Below, piece by piece: positions 10,126 through 20,829 of a stretch of DNA of 64,000 nucleotides. A program made the position numbers and the translations under genes. Position 1 is the first letter of the stretch. Each line of letters begins with the position of its first letter. The DNA comes from Tetrapisispora phaffii CBS 4417 (lineage: Eukaryota > Ascomycota > Saccharomycetes > Saccharomycetales > Saccharomycetaceae): positions 496,001 to 560,000 of the forward strand of contig NC_016524.1 of the NCBI RefSeq assembly GCF_000236905.1, written 5' to 3'. Below the pieces are notes generated by a model, which searched no databases, was not told where the DNA came from, and saw only the letters and a list, made by a program, of their open reading frames with translations.

Positions 10126-11529
10126 ATGATGTGTGATATTAGAGATATTGTTATAAATAAATATGATGGAATTGAACAGTTGATTCAAAATGGTATATGG
10201 CGTGGAGAATTATATAATAATCATGTTGTGACAGAGAATAATCGTGGTTGGTTATGGAAAACGATTGTTCTTCATGGGGATGTAATTGATAATACTTTGA
10301 ATAATGGTGAGAATGTAGATGGGAATTTTAATAATATATTGATCCCAGTTCCAATAGTTACCGACCAGAATGGAAACACTTTGATTGCTAATCTGAAAAA
10401 TAATAATGATGGTAGGAATTTGAATAAACCAAATAGAGGTATTAGAAGATTAACCCCTATGCAAGCAGAGATCAATCCTTTATCAGATAATAATAATGAA
10501 GGTGATACAAAGTATGAAAATGAAAAAAGAAAGGAAGCTAGTAATGATGATGATGAGCTGATAACGATGTCGTTAGAAGACACTTTAGAGATTATAGATT
10601 TGGATTTATCAAGGTTGTTATTGAATCCCATATTTCAACATCCTACGGTACACTCACAAATGAGACAAATATTATTCAATTATATCTATTCAATACAAAA
10701 CAATGCCGAAAATATTAATACATCAGTGATCCAGGTTAATAAAAATTATCAACAAGGCTTTCACGAGTTACTAGGGATGATTTATTTACAGTTATTTAGG
10801 TACTCAAATTCCCTAGCAACCTCGATTAATCATGAACATGATAATAATATTATATTGATGAACGATGTTTTCCAAATTTATAAGAAATTAATGAAGCAAA
10901 TGGTGCCGACATTTTATACAAGGGCCAACTTAATTAGATGGGAGAATGAAAAATTCAAACCTATATTAAAACTTTGTTCAAAAAAATTGTATGAAGTTCT
11001 ATACACTAAAAATGAAGAATTGACAAATTTGATTTGGTTATTAAGATGGATCAGATTGATTTTCCTAAGAGAATTGCCAATGGATTATGTCGTTGTTATT
11101 TGGGATCATATCCTAACGTTTCAATATCCTATAGATTTATTTATGATCTGTTTGATCGTCTCTTTACTGTTGAATATTTACGAAGATTTAATAACGGATG
11201 ATGATGATTACGATAAAGACGACATTATAGAGAAACTTTTACATTTTGAAGAAACAGCAGGCACTAAATTAATAAGTTGCATTGAGTTATGTAAAATGTC
11301 AGGCAATCTTTGTGAATTGTACATGTACGAAAATTATCAGGATATGGCATGTATCTGTGATACATTTGTCAAAGTAAGAATTGGTGAAGATACTTTTGAA
11401 AAGTTAAGTCAGCTTGATGCAGACAAGCAGCCAATGAAGAAACAACCTAGCATAGATCCAAACCGTAAACGTTTGGAAGACAAATTAAAAAGCAGAGTTA
11501 AAAAGCTAACGTCGACATTCCGTAAATAA
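10126..11529 (+). CDS. GYP6: Gyp6, TBC-domain Rab GTPase-activating protein
   Basis: GAP for the Golgi/endosomal Rab Ypt6 in yeast. 467 aa versus about 458 in S. cerevisiae. The TBC catalytic residues are visible: IDLDLSR near residue 156 is the IxxDxxR arginine finger and YQQG near 207 is the YxQ glutamine finger. The helical TBC core continues to about residue 390 (WDHILTFQYP, MICLIVSLLLNIY). A basic tail ends the protein (KRLEDKLKSRVKK). Two ATGs occur in tandem at 10126 and 10129; either may be used. Divergent from MHP1 as in the YJL044C-YJL042W pair. Confidence 0.88.
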   Translation: MMCDIRDIVINKYDGIEQLIQNGIWRGELYNNHVVTENNRGWLWKTIVLHGDVIDNTLNNGENVDGNFNNILIPVPIVTDQNGNTLIANLKNNNDGRNLNKPNRGIRRLTPMQAEINPLSDNNNEGDTKYENEKRKEASNDDDELITMSLEDTLEIIDLDLSRLLLNPIFQHPTVHSQMRQILFNYIYSIQNNAENINTSVIQVNKNYQQGFHELLGMIYLQLFRYSNSLATSINHEHDNNIILMNDVFQIYKKLMKQMVPTFYTRANLIRWENEKFKPILKLCSKKLYEVLYTKNEELTNLIWLLRWIRLIFLRELPMDYVVVIWDHILTFQYPIDLFMICLIVSLLLNIYEDLITDDDDYDKDDIIEKLLHFEETAGTKLISCIELCKMSGNLCELYMYENYQDMACICDTFVKVRIGEDTFEKLSQLDADKQPMKKQPSIDPNRKRLEDKLKSRVKKLTSTFRK

Positions 11530-11840
11530 ATTAAAATAGAAGTATAATGATTTAAAATTAATAGCATAATTCTTTCCATAAGCGATATCAAGGATTTAAC
11601 ATTTTGTCTCCTAAACGTTAAAAATTAACATCGAAATTCAATATTACTTATTCAGAGATAGCATTACTTTAAATGAGAAAGAACCCTTAGGCAATAGTTC
11701 CTAAAACATACATACATCAATTCATTAAATCGTAATTATTATATATATATATATTTTAAATACGTTACGTTAAACTTTGTATAAATAAGCTATGAAATTA
11801 TAATTAAAAAAATAGAGATTAAAATCAAACTTCAATATGC
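11530..11840. other. Intergenic, GYP6 / GPM1 3' ends
   Basis: Convergent spacer of 311 bp, very AT-rich, with a TA dinucleotide run at about 11739-11755. Holds the 3' untranslated regions of both genes; nothing else seen. Confidence 0.7.
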
Positions 11841-12584
11841 TTATTTTTTACCTTGGTTGGCAACAGCAGCAGCACCGGCAGCAGCAGCTTCTGGGTCTAA
11901 GTAGTAAGATGGCTTAGTTGGCTTTAAGTTTTCATCTAATTCGAAAACTAATGGGATACCAGTTGGGATGTTTAAACCAGCGATGTCGGCATCAGAGATG
12001 TTTTCTAAATGCTTGACTAAACCTCTTAAGGAGTTACCGTGAGCGGCGATCATAACAGTCTTACCAGCTAATAAGTCCTTAGAGATAACGTCTTGCCAGT
12101 ATGGTAATAATCTGTCAATAACTAAAGCTAAAGATTCAGTTTCTGGTAAAACACTTGGGTCGACATCAGAGTATCTTTCGTCACCCTTTTGTGAGAATTC
12201 AGAAGCAGGGTCAATAGCTGGAGGTGGAACATCGAAAGATCTTCTGTAGGTGTTGAATTTTTCTTCACCGAACTTAGCTAGGGTTTCAGCTTTGTCCTTA
12301 CCTTGTAAGTCACCGTAATGTCTTTCGTTCAATCTCCAAGATCTGTGAACTGGGATCCAGATTCTGTCAGCGTTAGTTAAAGCAATGTTGGCAGTTTGGA
12401 TAGCTCTGGTTAATTTAGAGGTGTATAAAACATCTGGGTGGACGTTCTTTTCCTTTAATAGTTGACCGGCTCTGGCGGCTTCTTGTTCACCCTTGGCGGA
12501 TAATTTAACATCGACCCAACCGGTGAATAAGTTCTTTTCGTTCCATTCGGATTGACCGTGTCTAACTAAAACTAATCTTGGCAT
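11841..12584 (-). CDS. GPM1: Gpm1, phosphoglycerate mutase (glycolysis)
   Basis: Interconverts 3- and 2-phosphoglycerate in the cytosol; 2,3-bisphosphoglycerate-dependent family. 247 aa, the family length. The phosphohistidine motif RHGQS is at residues 8-12, NERHYG near 90, and the second catalytic His is in AAHGNS (His182). The Ala-rich tail ending in NQGKK is typical of yeast Gpm1. Codon choice is strongly biased to preferred yeast codons (GGT, AAC, TTC, GCT as read on the minus strand), in line with a very highly expressed gene. Synteny with NNR2 and MCR1 (YKL152C-151C-150W) is kept. Confidence 0.98.
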   Translation of the reverse strand: MPRLVLVRHGQSEWNEKNLFTGWVDVKLSAKGEQEAARAGQLLKEKNVHPDVLYTSKLTRAIQTANIALTNADRIWIPVHRSWRLNERHYGDLQGKDKAETLAKFGEEKFNTYRRSFDVPPPAIDPASEFSQKGDERYSDVDPSVLPETESLALVIDRLLPYWQDVISKDLLAGKTVMIAAHGNSLRGLVKHLENISDADIAGLNIPTGIPLVFELDENLKPTKPSYYLDPEAAAAGAAAVANQGKK

Positions 12585-13575
12585 TATAGATTATCTGTAT
12601 ATAGATTGTAAACTGGTTTTTTTATTTTTACAGAAGGAAAATAAGTGACGATAAGTGAAAGAGGTAGTAACGAATTTTATGAACATAAAGGAAAGAAAGA
12701 GAATATAAATGAATAGATCAAATCAAAATAACAACGTATTTAAATACTAATTTAGAAAATTATTATATTGAAAATTTTTTTATTTATTAACTCACAAACC
12801 GAAGTCACTAGAATTCAATAGATATAATGGACTAGTATCAAAGTATAGTGTTGGCTAGTCTATTCTAACCATTAAGTTAATTCCAAGAGAGTTAGTTAAC
12901 AACAAAATATCAGAAAAAACCTTTAAGTGTTCCGGTTTCAGGACTCTCTGTCTCAGTCTCAGTCTCAGTCTAGTTATGTTGAACAACCTTTAAAGAAGCA
13001 CCACTAAAGTAAGGAAAGAGTTGTTCTTAGAAATTATTATATTTGTAGGTTTAATCAATACCTTTCGATATGATAGAACAATATATTATAATCAAATAGT
13101 TAATATCCTAACAATTACATTGTGAAAAATATCACTCATACATTGTAGTTAGTGTAAAGTATAGTTAGTTAGTTTACGACTGCTACTAACAATATATCAT
13201 TTTGTTTAATATGGTGGCAGCAGTAGAAGTGGTGATGTCTTCTTTTAGTTTCGAAATCGTTTTTTTTTTTGTCAACCAACAAAAGCAGTGAAAAAGGGTT
13301 TGATTTTTCGAAGCGACATGTCACAAGAAGAATGTTCGGAAGCCACTAATTCGTTCTTTGTTTTTTCTTTTTTTTGTTGAAATAGTGGATGTGGCCAGCA
13401 CACCGTCGTCGGATCATTGTTAGTGGATGCTGACAATTAGTGGATGCTAGGAGGTAGGGTTATTGTATTATTAGGGCCCTGTTTAGGTTTGGGCTCGTGA
13501 GGGCTGTGGCTGATCATGTGACCTGTTGTTATTTCGTATGTAACATATACTTATGTATGTACATGTATGTATTAA
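12585..13575. other. Long spacer: GPM1 promoter
   Basis: 991 bp between two minus-strand genes. Near GPM1 it is AT-rich with TATTTAAATA around 12738. A hexamer run (TCTCAG three times, 12951-12968) and a 12-bp direct repeat (TTAGTGGATGCT, near 13419 and 13436) are present. GGAAGCC at 13338-13344 reads GGCTTCC on the GPM1 strand, a Gcr1-type CTTCC site. 13440-13520 is GC-richer. TACTAAC at 13184-13190 has no donor partner. No gene seen. Confidence 0.6.
13338..13344 (-). promoter_or_regulatory. Possible Gcr1 (CTTCC) site upstream of GPM1
   Basis: GGCTTCC on the GPM1 strand, matching the CTTCC core used by the glycolytic activator Gcr1. It lies about 750 nt upstream of the start, farther than usual, and I saw no clear Rap1 site beside it, so this is tentative. 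Confidence 0.3.
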
Positions 13576-14589
13576 TTATGATTTGTCTGGGAAAAACTTT
13601 TGGAAGACTTTACCAACATGACTATTCATATCTGTTGTTTGCATAGCTCTTCCCTTTTCTTTATATGCAATGTTAGAACATGTTCTAGTAATGCTGCTGC
13701 CTATGTAACAACTCAAAAGTACATATTCAATCCATTTTAAATCATTTTTTCTTTCTCCAAGGATTTTAAAATCATGCACTGCTCTGCTGTAAGCCAACAT
13801 ACATGCAATTGTCCCTGTTAATGTATCTCCTTGTCCACCGACTCTTTTATTACTGCCAGAGACCGTATTGTTCAATATAATGCTCTCGGATTTGTTATTT
13901 TTAATAGAGGCAACAATTTGATCCGTTTCTCCCTTACAGAACACTGTACAGTTCAATAATTCACTTATTTTGATACTTTGCTCTTCTATACTTTCATTCA
14001 CGTCCTTGTCAGATTGCAGTAATCTGTCACAAATTCTCTTGAATTCAATCACATTTGGTGTCAGTATTATTTTACCCAATGGAAATTGTTTAACTAGTTC
14101 AACCATCTCATCATCAATACTCAGGACGTATAACGAGTCTGCGTCTAAAATAATAGGAATTTTACCCTCACAGTCATTTAAAACAATCTTAAGTATACGT
14201 TTGACATCGTTAATCATTTTGGCTTCCCTTCCTAAACCTGGCCCAATCACAATGGTATACATTCTTGCCAATAACGTTTTGATCTTCTCGAAGTTGGAAG
14301 TTGCATTGTCTCGACTTGTGACAAGATAAGGATGTACCATCAAATTTGGATTATAGCTTTTAATTACCGTAGCGGCATTCTCCTCACATATAATATGCGT
14401 TAAATCACAACCCATCAACGAAGCTGCATTAGCACTGAAATATGGAGCACCAGTATAATCCTCAGACCCGCCAATTACACATATTTTACTCGATTGGCCC
14501 TTGTATAAAGTAGGCAACAAAGGGGGAATTATCCTTTCATAAGCTAATTTAATCAATTCACTATGAGAAGCTCTATTCAAAATCGACAT
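13576..14589 (-). CDS. NNR2: ATP/ADP-dependent NAD(P)H-hydrate dehydratase
   Basis: Repairs hydrated NADH and NADPH; the YjeF C-terminal / ribokinase-like family. The frame is open from a TTG at 14607, but the first ATG is at 14589, giving 337 aa, the same length as I recall for S. cerevisiae YKL151C. Visible motifs are IGGSEDYTGAPYFSA near residue 40 (substrate/nucleotide region), VIGPGLGR near 115, and the kinase-fold signature NKRVGGQGDTLTGT near 250, in which the Asp of GGQGD is catalytic. It lies between GPM1 and MCR1 as in S. cerevisiae. Confidence 0.95.
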   Translation of the reverse strand: MSILNRASHSELIKLAYERIIPPLLPTLYKGQSSKICVIGGSEDYTGAPYFSANAASLMGCDLTHIICEENAATVIKSYNPNLMVHPYLVTSRDNATSNFEKIKTLLARMYTIVIGPGLGREAKMINDVKRILKIVLNDCEGKIPIILDADSLYVLSIDDEMVELVKQFPLGKIILTPNVIEFKRICDRLLQSDKDVNESIEEQSIKISELLNCTVFCKGETDQIVASIKNNKSESIILNNTVSGSNKRVGGQGDTLTGTIACMLAYSRAVHDFKILGERKNDLKWIEYVLLSCYIGSSITRTCSNIAYKEKGRAMQTTDMNSHVGKVFQKFFPDKS

Positions 14590-15506
14590 TATTCTTTTTC
14601 GATTCAACCAAATGCGATCAACTCTCTTAGTACAAATACAAAATCGCTACTCTATGTCAAAAATAAAAAGCACTTATCCAATTATGCACAACATAGAACT
14701 TTTCAAAAAGATTCATAAATATATATGAAACATTCAATTACATCTTGACGCACTAGGGTACTAATTGAAATTTATGCCATCTCTTAATTACTTAATTATT
14801 AATATATTCATTACCCGGATTACTACTTCTAGCCATATTAAGTAACCTCAAATCGTTTGCCAGTGCAACTATCCTTACTCACCCCACTTCCACCCACTAC
14901 CACCCCCCTCTCCAGTGGGAACACACAACCAATACCTTACATCCTTTTAGAGCAACAGGAATGATAAATGCTATACTTACTGATATATTCAAATATAACG
15001 CACATCTTTATCCCAAGAAATAATCATACCATATCCATGTTATAACCTACTTTTCTAATTGATTCTAGTAGTTGGATTAGTGCAGTATACTCTGCAGGAA
15101 CCCGAAACTCTGGTGCTATTTGACTCTAAGCAAAAGGGTCAAACAGTAGGCAGATATATTTCGATATCTTGTAACAGTTCGAGGTTTAATATTCATCATT
15201 TATCCTTTTCCCTTCACGCTTAGATCCAATGACTATCATTTGTATCTGTCTTGGAATTCATATGCAAATGAACGGTTAACCTATTAGAAGGGTTCGTTTA
15301 GTAAGCCTCGTTATTTGTTAGAGTTATTAGGTAATATCCCGGATCTTTTATCTGTCGTCCTGTAATCAACCCAGATACATATATAAATATATAGAAATTA
15401 TTAGTTAGTCATGTTTCACTATACCTTGAATTATGTTCATGTACTTAGTCTAGCGTAAAAAGAAATCAATAAATTATACAATCGTAAAAACACACACGTA
15501 GTCATT
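14590..15506. other. Divergent promoter region NNR2 / MCR1
   Basis: 917 bp. Contains a Reb1-type site (separate entry), a C-rich pyrimidine tract at about 14881-14915 (repeated CCACC/CCACT units) and mixed AT-rich sequence. No open frame longer than chance and no RNA gene recognised. Confidence 0.6.
14811..14817. promoter_or_regulatory. Reb1-type site upstream of NNR2
   Basis: TTACCCG, the Reb1 core, about 220 nt upstream of the chosen NNR2 start. Motif and position only. Confidence 0.5.
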
Positions 15507-16406
15507 ATGTTTGCAAGAGTGTTAAGAACAAATCCAAAATATATCCCTTTAACTGTTGGAGCAGCAGCAATCTTAATTGGTGCTGCATATAACTTTGCTG
15601 TCTCGAGAAACAATTTCATTTCTAATTCATCAGGAAAAGTTCTTGTTGGTGATGGCAAGTGGGTGGACATACCTATTGCAAAGATAGAGAATCTTTCTTC
15701 CGATACAAAAAAATTCACATTTAAATTACCTTCTGAAGATGATGTTTTAGGGACTGAATACGCTTCTGCTATCTTAGCTAAATTTGTTACTCCAAAGGGT
15801 TCCAATGTTATAAGACCCTATACCCCAGTATCTCCAGTTGATACAAAAGGTAACTTCGAATTAGTTATTAAACATTACGAAGGTGGTAAAATGACTGAGC
15901 ATTTGTTTGGCTTGAAAGAAAACGATACTGTTGCTTTCAAAGGACCAATGTTAAAATGGAAATGGATTCCTAATGGTTTCAAAGAAGTCACCTTAATTGG
16001 GGGTGGTACTGGTATCACACCATTGTTCCAATTAATTCGTGCCATATGTGAAAACCCAAATGATAAAACTGTTGTTAAACTCTTTTACGGTAGTAAGTCA
16101 CCTTCTGACATCTTATTAAAGAAAGATATCGACGAATTCCAAAAACAGTTTCCAAATCAATTAAAAGTCACGTATTTTGTCGACAAGAGTGAAGATAAAA
16201 CTGACTACAAGGTTGGTTATATTTCTAAAGATTTTGTCCGTGAAAACTGTTCAAAACCTGCAAAAGATTCTCACGTCTTCATTTGTGGTCCACCTGGATT
16301 CATGGATGCCTTATCCGGTCAAAAGAAATCTCCAACTGATCAGGGTGAAATAACTGGTATATTTAAAGAATTAGGATATACCAATGACGACATCTATAAG
16401 TTTTAA
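15507..16406 (+). CDS. MCR1: Mcr1, mitochondrial NADH-cytochrome b5 reductase
   Basis: FAD flavoprotein that passes electrons from NADH to cytochrome b5-type acceptors, found in the mitochondrial outer membrane and intermembrane space. 299 aa. An N-terminal hydrophobic segment (about residues 11-30, IPLTVGAAAILIGAAYNFAV) follows a short basic start, fitting the known dual sorting. Flavin motif RPYTPVSP is near residue 105, GGKMTEHL near 130, the NADH-binding GGGTGITPLFQ near 168, and CGPPGFMDALSG near 257. It ends DDIYKF, a family-like C-terminus. Divergent from NNR2 as in YKL150W-YKL151C. Confidence 0.97.
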   Translation: MFARVLRTNPKYIPLTVGAAAILIGAAYNFAVSRNNFISNSSGKVLVGDGKWVDIPIAKIENLSSDTKKFTFKLPSEDDVLGTEYASAILAKFVTPKGSNVIRPYTPVSPVDTKGNFELVIKHYEGGKMTEHLFGLKENDTVAFKGPMLKWKWIPNGFKEVTLIGGGTGITPLFQLIRAICENPNDKTVVKLFYGSKSPSDILLKKDIDEFQKQFPNQLKVTYFVDKSEDKTDYKVGYISKDFVRENCSKPAKDSHVFICGPPGFMDALSGQKKSPTDQGEITGIFKELGYTNDDIYKF

Positions 16407-16918
16407 GATGGTCCCAACCAATTACCACTCTCGTAATCCTACGGTTATGTAAATAAGAAAAGCAACCTAATATCAATATAAATTCTATACCTTAACTATA
16501 CATTCTACACCTTAATTAACTTGTATCAGTGGTTACATATGAAGTTTCTCAATACTGATTATAACATAACTACAAATATTGAATTGGAACTTGACTATAC
16601 CAACCATCCTTAAATAAAGTTCTTTTCACTCTTTAACCTATTAAGGAAATATCCCATTTTAGGTCATTGTGCCGAAAGCATCTCTCTCATCTCATACTGA
16701 AAATTTTTATCTCATCGAAAATTTTTTGTAATAATTTTATACAGAAAGTTGACTGGATACAATAAATTTAATAAGAATTTAATCATTTAATATTTGAAAT
16801 CATGATCCTTGGCATTGTAGTAATATATAATTAAGTTTGTTTGTTCTTTATATGATATGTTTATGATTACCCAATCCCAGACGACCATAAGAATCCGATA
16901 TTTATATCATATTCCAAA
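16407..16918. other. Intergenic, MCR1 3' / DBP3 promoter
   Basis: 512 bp between two plus-strand genes. The synteny block from YKL ends here and the YGL block begins, so a rearrangement relative to S. cerevisiae lies within it. The only clear element is the PAC/RRPE pair described separately. Confidence 0.65.
16698..16727 (+). promoter_or_regulatory. RRPE-PAC-RRPE element of DBP3
   Basis: TGAAAATTTTT (16698-16708) is the ribosomal RNA processing element. CTCATCG (16711-16717) is the PAC core in reverse orientation, followed at once by a second GAAAATTTTTT. This pair is the known promoter signature of ribosome-biogenesis genes bound by Stb3 and by Dot6/Tod6. It lies about 200 nt before the DBP3 start, as expected for a 60S-assembly helicase. 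Confidence 0.85.
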
Positions 16919-18490
16919 ATGTCCAAAGACGAGTTAAAAATCCAAAAGAGAAAGAATGAAGATGATGTTGTAGTGGATAAGAAAAAGCACAAGAAAGATA
17001 AGAAGGACAGGAAGAGTAAGAAGGATAAGAGAGATAAGAAGGAAAAAAAAAGTAAGAAGCACGATGAAACCGAAACTGTTGATGAAGCTACTGAAGAAAA
17101 TTCTACTCCAGTCTCTGTCAATTCCAATGGTTCTTACACACAAAGTGATGACTTGACTAATGTTCCTCAATCCGAAATCGACACTTTCTATGAGGAAAAT
17201 GAAGTGACCGTCGATGACAACGGTTCATCGAAACTACGTCCTCTATTGTCATTTAATCATGTCAAATTAAACAAGAAGATTCAAGATGAAATCTCTAAAT
17301 TTCCTAAACCAACTCCTATTCAATCTGTATCATGGCCATATTTATTAACCGGTAGAGATGTCATTGGTGTTGCAGAAACTGGTTCCGGTAAAACTTTTGC
17401 TTTCGGTGTTCCAGCTATTAACAATCTTGTTGATGCCAATGGCCAATTAAAATACAAGAAAGGTATTCAAGTTTTAGTCATTTCTCCAACCAGAGAATTA
17501 GCATCTCAAACTTTCGATAACTTGGTTATCTTGACGGATAAGTTAGGATTGCATTGTTGTTGCGTCTATGGTGGTGTTCCAAAGGACCCACAAAGAACAC
17601 AATTGAAAGTATCTCAAGTCGTCGTTGCTACTCCTGGTAGATTATTAGATCTTCTTCAAGAAGGTTCAGTTGATCTATCTAATGTTAACTATTTAGTGTT
17701 GGACGAAGCTGACAGAATGTTGGAAAAAGGTTTCGAAGAAGATATCAAAAACATCATCAGAGAAACTGCATCTGTAGGAAGACAAACATTAATGTTCACC
17801 GCCACTTGGCCAAAGGAAGTTCGTGAACTAGCATCAACTTTCATGGAAAGACCAGTTAAAGTATCTATAGGTAACAGAGATGAATTAACTGCTAACAAAA
17901 GAATTACCCAAATTGTTGAAGTCATTGATCCATTCAAGAAGGACAGAAAGCTATTAGACTTATTGAAGAAATATCACAGTGGTCCAAAGAAGGACGAAAA
18001 AGTTCTGATTTTTGCTTTGTACAAGAAGGAAGCTTCCCGTGTGGAAAGAAACTTACAATACAATGGTTATCAAGTTGCTGCCATTCATGGTGATTTATCC
18101 CAACAACAAAGAACACAAGCATTAAACGAATTCAAGAGCGGTAAGTGTAATCTGCTTCTAGCAACCGATGTTGCTGCTAGAGGTTTAGACATTCCAAATG
18201 TTAAAACTGTCATCAACTTAACTTTCCCACTTACTGTTGAGGATTATGTCCATAGAATTGGTAGAACTGGTAGAGCTGGTCAGACCGGTACTGCTCACAC
18301 ATTATTCACTGAACAAGAAAAACATTTAGCTGGTGGTTTAGTTAACATATTGAACGGTGCTAATCAACCAGTTCCTGAAGAACTAAAGAAATTTGGTACT
18401 CACACAAAAAAGAAGGAACACAGCGCATATGGTGCTTTCTTCAAAAATGTTGACATGAACGCTAAACCAAAAAAGATCACTTTCGATTAA
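16919..18490 (+). CDS. DBP3: Dbp3, nucleolar DEAD-box RNA helicase
   Basis: ATP-dependent RNA helicase for pre-rRNA processing and 60S subunit assembly. 523 aa, the same as S. cerevisiae. Residues 8-50 are a Lys/Asp-rich tail ([19 protein letters not shown]) typical of nucleolar Dbp3. Helicase motifs in order: Q-motif FPKPTPIQ (128-135), Walker A AETGSGKT (152-159), PTRELA (190-195), DEAD (262-265), motif III as TAT (294-296), then ARGLD and HRIGRTGR in the second RecA lobe. It ends PKKITFD. The TAT instead of SAT in motif III is usual in this subfamily. The promoter carries PAC and RRPE sites. Confidence 0.98.
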   Translation: MSKDELKIQKRKNEDDVVVDKKKHKKDKKDRKSKKDKRDKKEKKSKKHDETETVDEATEENSTPVSVNSNGSYTQSDDLTNVPQSEIDTFYEENEVTVDDNGSSKLRPLLSFNHVKLNKKIQDEISKFPKPTPIQSVSWPYLLTGRDVIGVAETGSGKTFAFGVPAINNLVDANGQLKYKKGIQVLVISPTRELASQTFDNLVILTDKLGLHCCCVYGGVPKDPQRTQLKVSQVVVATPGRLLDLLQEGSVDLSNVNYLVLDEADRMLEKGFEEDIKNIIRETASVGRQTLMFTATWPKEVRELASTFMERPVKVSIGNRDELTANKRITQIVEVIDPFKKDRKLLDLLKKYHSGPKKDEKVLIFALYKKEASRVERNLQYNGYQVAAIHGDLSQQQRTQALNEFKSGKCNLLLATDVAARGLDIPNVKTVINLTFPLTVEDYVHRIGRTGRAGQTGTAHTLFTEQEKHLAGGLVNILNGANQPVPEELKKFGTHTKKKEHSAYGAFFKNVDMNAKPKKITFD

Positions 18491-19072
18491 TAAACAAGTA
18501 AAAAGTGTCCCGTAATCTAAAAAACTATAACTTTTTATATACATATATACGTATCAAACAAACAAAACCAATTCCAATAAATGTACTATATTATTTGATG
18601 AATGTTATTTCTTTCATGACAGTATTTGCTTCTTCTAATCGATACTTTCTACAGTGTGATGAGCTTTCAAATATTAATCTTTTTTTTTCTTGACGTTGTA
18701 CTTACGATATCTGAAATCGGAAATAGAGAAATATACAATTATAAAAAATATGAGAACTTAATTTTAACCCTTAGTAAATATCAATATTTATTATAAAATA
18801 TTATTTGCCAAATAAGATCAAATAGGTGTTCACGTTCTTCAGTCGCTTCTCAATTCTGGTAGATTTGATTATAAATAACTTACAATTACTGAAACTTTTG
18901 GTTTCTTTCCAATTTCAAGTTACTAAGAACTTATCATTCCGTCTGAGTTAACGATAAAGATACAGGTACAGGACAAAGTTAACCTTAATATTATTTTTAT
19001 ATGGTTTTAAAATTCCACAAATAGAACCTGTGTTTGCATTATTATATTTATTATCCAGTCAATATATCTACA
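18491..19072. other. Intergenic, DBP3 3' / OXR1 promoter
   Basis: 582 bp, AT-rich, between two plus-strand genes. KXD1, which sits between DBP3 and MPC1 in S. cerevisiae, is not here. No RNA gene or intron signals recognised. Confidence 0.6.
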
Positions 19073-19638
19073 ATGTTATATGATATGAAGAACGCAATAA
19101 ATAGATTGAAGAGTTCATTTTCTCAATCTGAAACCTCGTCACTCTCATCTAATAGTTCACTTTCCAAAACTAATAAAGATGAAGATAAAATAGATAGTAG
19201 TTGGATGAATGATGATGAAATGTTATGTCTACCGTCAGTCAAATTAAATGGTTATTCACCCAGTACGAAAAAAAGACTGTTAACTCCAGATATGTGCGAT
19301 GAATTAAGAACTTTGATGCCCAGTAGAATACAACTTTATACTGAGTGGAACTTACTTTATAGTCTAGAGCAACATGGTGCATCATTACATTCATTATATG
19401 ATAACGTTAAACCTGAAAGTAAAACTCCTATGAGAGTAGGATACATAATAGTAGTAAAAGATAAACTAAATGGGATTTTTGGTGCCTACTCTAATGAATA
19501 TTTTCATCCAACTGATGCAAGACGATATTATGGGAATGGTGAATGTTTTCTTTGGAGAATGGATAAAGTACCATCCCCGACTTTTAATAGCAAAAATAAT
19601 GATGATTTAAAAAGTACTACAAACAATAATTATGAGAC

Positions 19639-19710
<72 letters not shown>

Positions 19711-19981
19711 TGATGATGATGATGATGATGTTGAGGAACTTGAAAGAGAATGTAAATGGCATTTTAGAGGATATCCAGTTACTGGATTGAATGAGTTTGC
19801 TATATATTGTACATCCACATTTTTATCAATGGGTGCAGGTGATGGACATTACGGATTCTGGTTAGATGATCGATTGTTAAATGGTGTATCCGATCCGTCG
19901 TTAACATATGGCAATGACGTACTGAGTAAAGAGGGAAACAAATTCCATATTTTTGGGGTGGAGGTCTGGAGAGTTGGTTGA
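19073..19981 (+). CDS. OXR1: Oxr1, TLDc-domain protein (V-ATPase regulator)
   Basis: TLDc protein; in yeast Oxr1 promotes disassembly of the V-ATPase and affects oxidation resistance. The frame is open from TTG at 19034, but the first ATG is 19073 (302 aa); a second ATG at 19085 is also possible. The TLDc fold is clear: LNGYSPSTKKRLLTPDM, MPSRIQLYTEWNLLYSLEQHG, RVGYII, GIFGAYSNEYFHP, GNGECFLWR, then GLNEFAIYCTS, LSMGAGDGHYGFWLD and HIFGVEVWRVG at the end. A run of 23 Asn then 7 Asp codons interrupts the domain at about residues 190-219, in a loop where I recall the S. cerevisiae protein having a charged insert. OXR1 is YPL196W, from the region that is sister to the DBP3/MPC1 region. Confidence 0.95.
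19640..19729 (+). repeat. AAT(23)-GAT(7) trinucleotide repeat within OXR1
   Basis: Perfect uninterrupted AAT codons from 19640 to 19708, followed directly by seven GAT codons (19709-19729), coding Asn23-Asp7. The lack of any synonymous AAC or GAC interruption points to recent slippage. Confidence 0.98.
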
Positions 19982-20406
19982 TTAACACTAGATCATACGA
20001 TAAAAATCGAGCATACAGCGGACATATTTGTATATACACGAACCTGTTACTGCATACAAATTCACATAGATGACTTGTTTTCACAATTATATTACAATTA
20101 TTTATTATCTATAGAAATGAATTATATTATCAATACATTTGTTTTATGGATCTCTCGTTAAACTTCTCTTCAAAGTATTTTGATTTAATTAATAAATAAA
20201 TGGTATGTCTTAATACTTGGTAATATTTTATTCTATTTAAATATTATAATCTAAATATATAAAACAACTATTTATAAGCTCTGTATGAGTGTTACCAATT
20301 TTTTAAAATCACATAAGAATATTCAACAATACTACTATGAAATCAGTGTATTGCAAATCTAGATAATTTTATTTTTCTTAAAACTGCAGGTTTAAAAATG
20401 AATTTC
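19982..20406. other. Intergenic, OXR1 / MPC1 3' ends
   Basis: 425 bp convergent spacer, AT-rich; contains only the two 3' untranslated regions as far as I can see. Confidence 0.65.
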
Positions 20407-20829
20407 TTATGGTTTCTTGGCTGCAAGTTCTAGTTTCTTTAATTCTTGTTCTCTTTCAGCTTTAGCATAAGATTCTTGGATTGCAAGTTTTTCTTCATCT
20501 GTTTTGAAATAATTATAATTAATAAATCTACAACCTTGAACTAATTGTGCTGACTCATTAATGATATGACATCCAAATAACAGATAATTCTTTGGAGTCA
20601 CTGCTAATGCATACTTCATAAATACACCCGAATACATTACTAATGCACCAGTCATAGGACCTGAAATTAATGTCGGGTCTTTTTTTAAATCGTATATAGC
20701 AGCAATTGGTATACCAAAGTTCGATACAGGCCCCCAAAAATGTGTAGTGAATACATATTTAAGTGTCTCCTTATTAATGTATTTTTGCATCAACGAACGT
20801 GTAGCTGCTTGTTGAACTTTTTGTGACAT
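20407..20829 (-). CDS. MPC1: Mpc1, mitochondrial pyruvate carrier subunit
   Basis: Subunit of the heteromeric inner-membrane carrier that imports pyruvate into mitochondria. 140 aa; about 130 in S. cerevisiae. The family core is nearly intact: KYVFTTHFWGPVSNFGIPIA (residues 24-43), DLKKDPTLISGPMT, YSGVFMKYALAV and LLFGCHIINESAQLVQG, forming the short helical membrane segments. The C-terminus is a charged, variable tail. It faces DBP3 as MPC1 (YGL080W) faces DBP3 (YGL078C) in S. cerevisiae, with OXR1 in place of KXD1 between. Confidence 0.97.
   Translation of the reverse strand: MSQKVQQAATRSLMQKYINKETLKYVFTTHFWGPVSNFGIPIAAIYDLKKDPTLISGPMTGALVMYSGVFMKYALAVTPKNYLLFGCHIINESAQLVQGCRFINYNYFKTDEEKLAIQESYAKAEREQELKKLELAAKKP

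Noticed and set aside
12844..12905. LTR-like TGTTGG ... AACAAC stretch
   Set aside because: Only about 60 bp, no target-site duplication, no LTR-like internal sequence.
13184..13190. TACTAAC in the GPM1 promoter region as part of an intron
   Set aside because: No GTATGT-type donor upstream on the plus strand and no coding sequence on either side.
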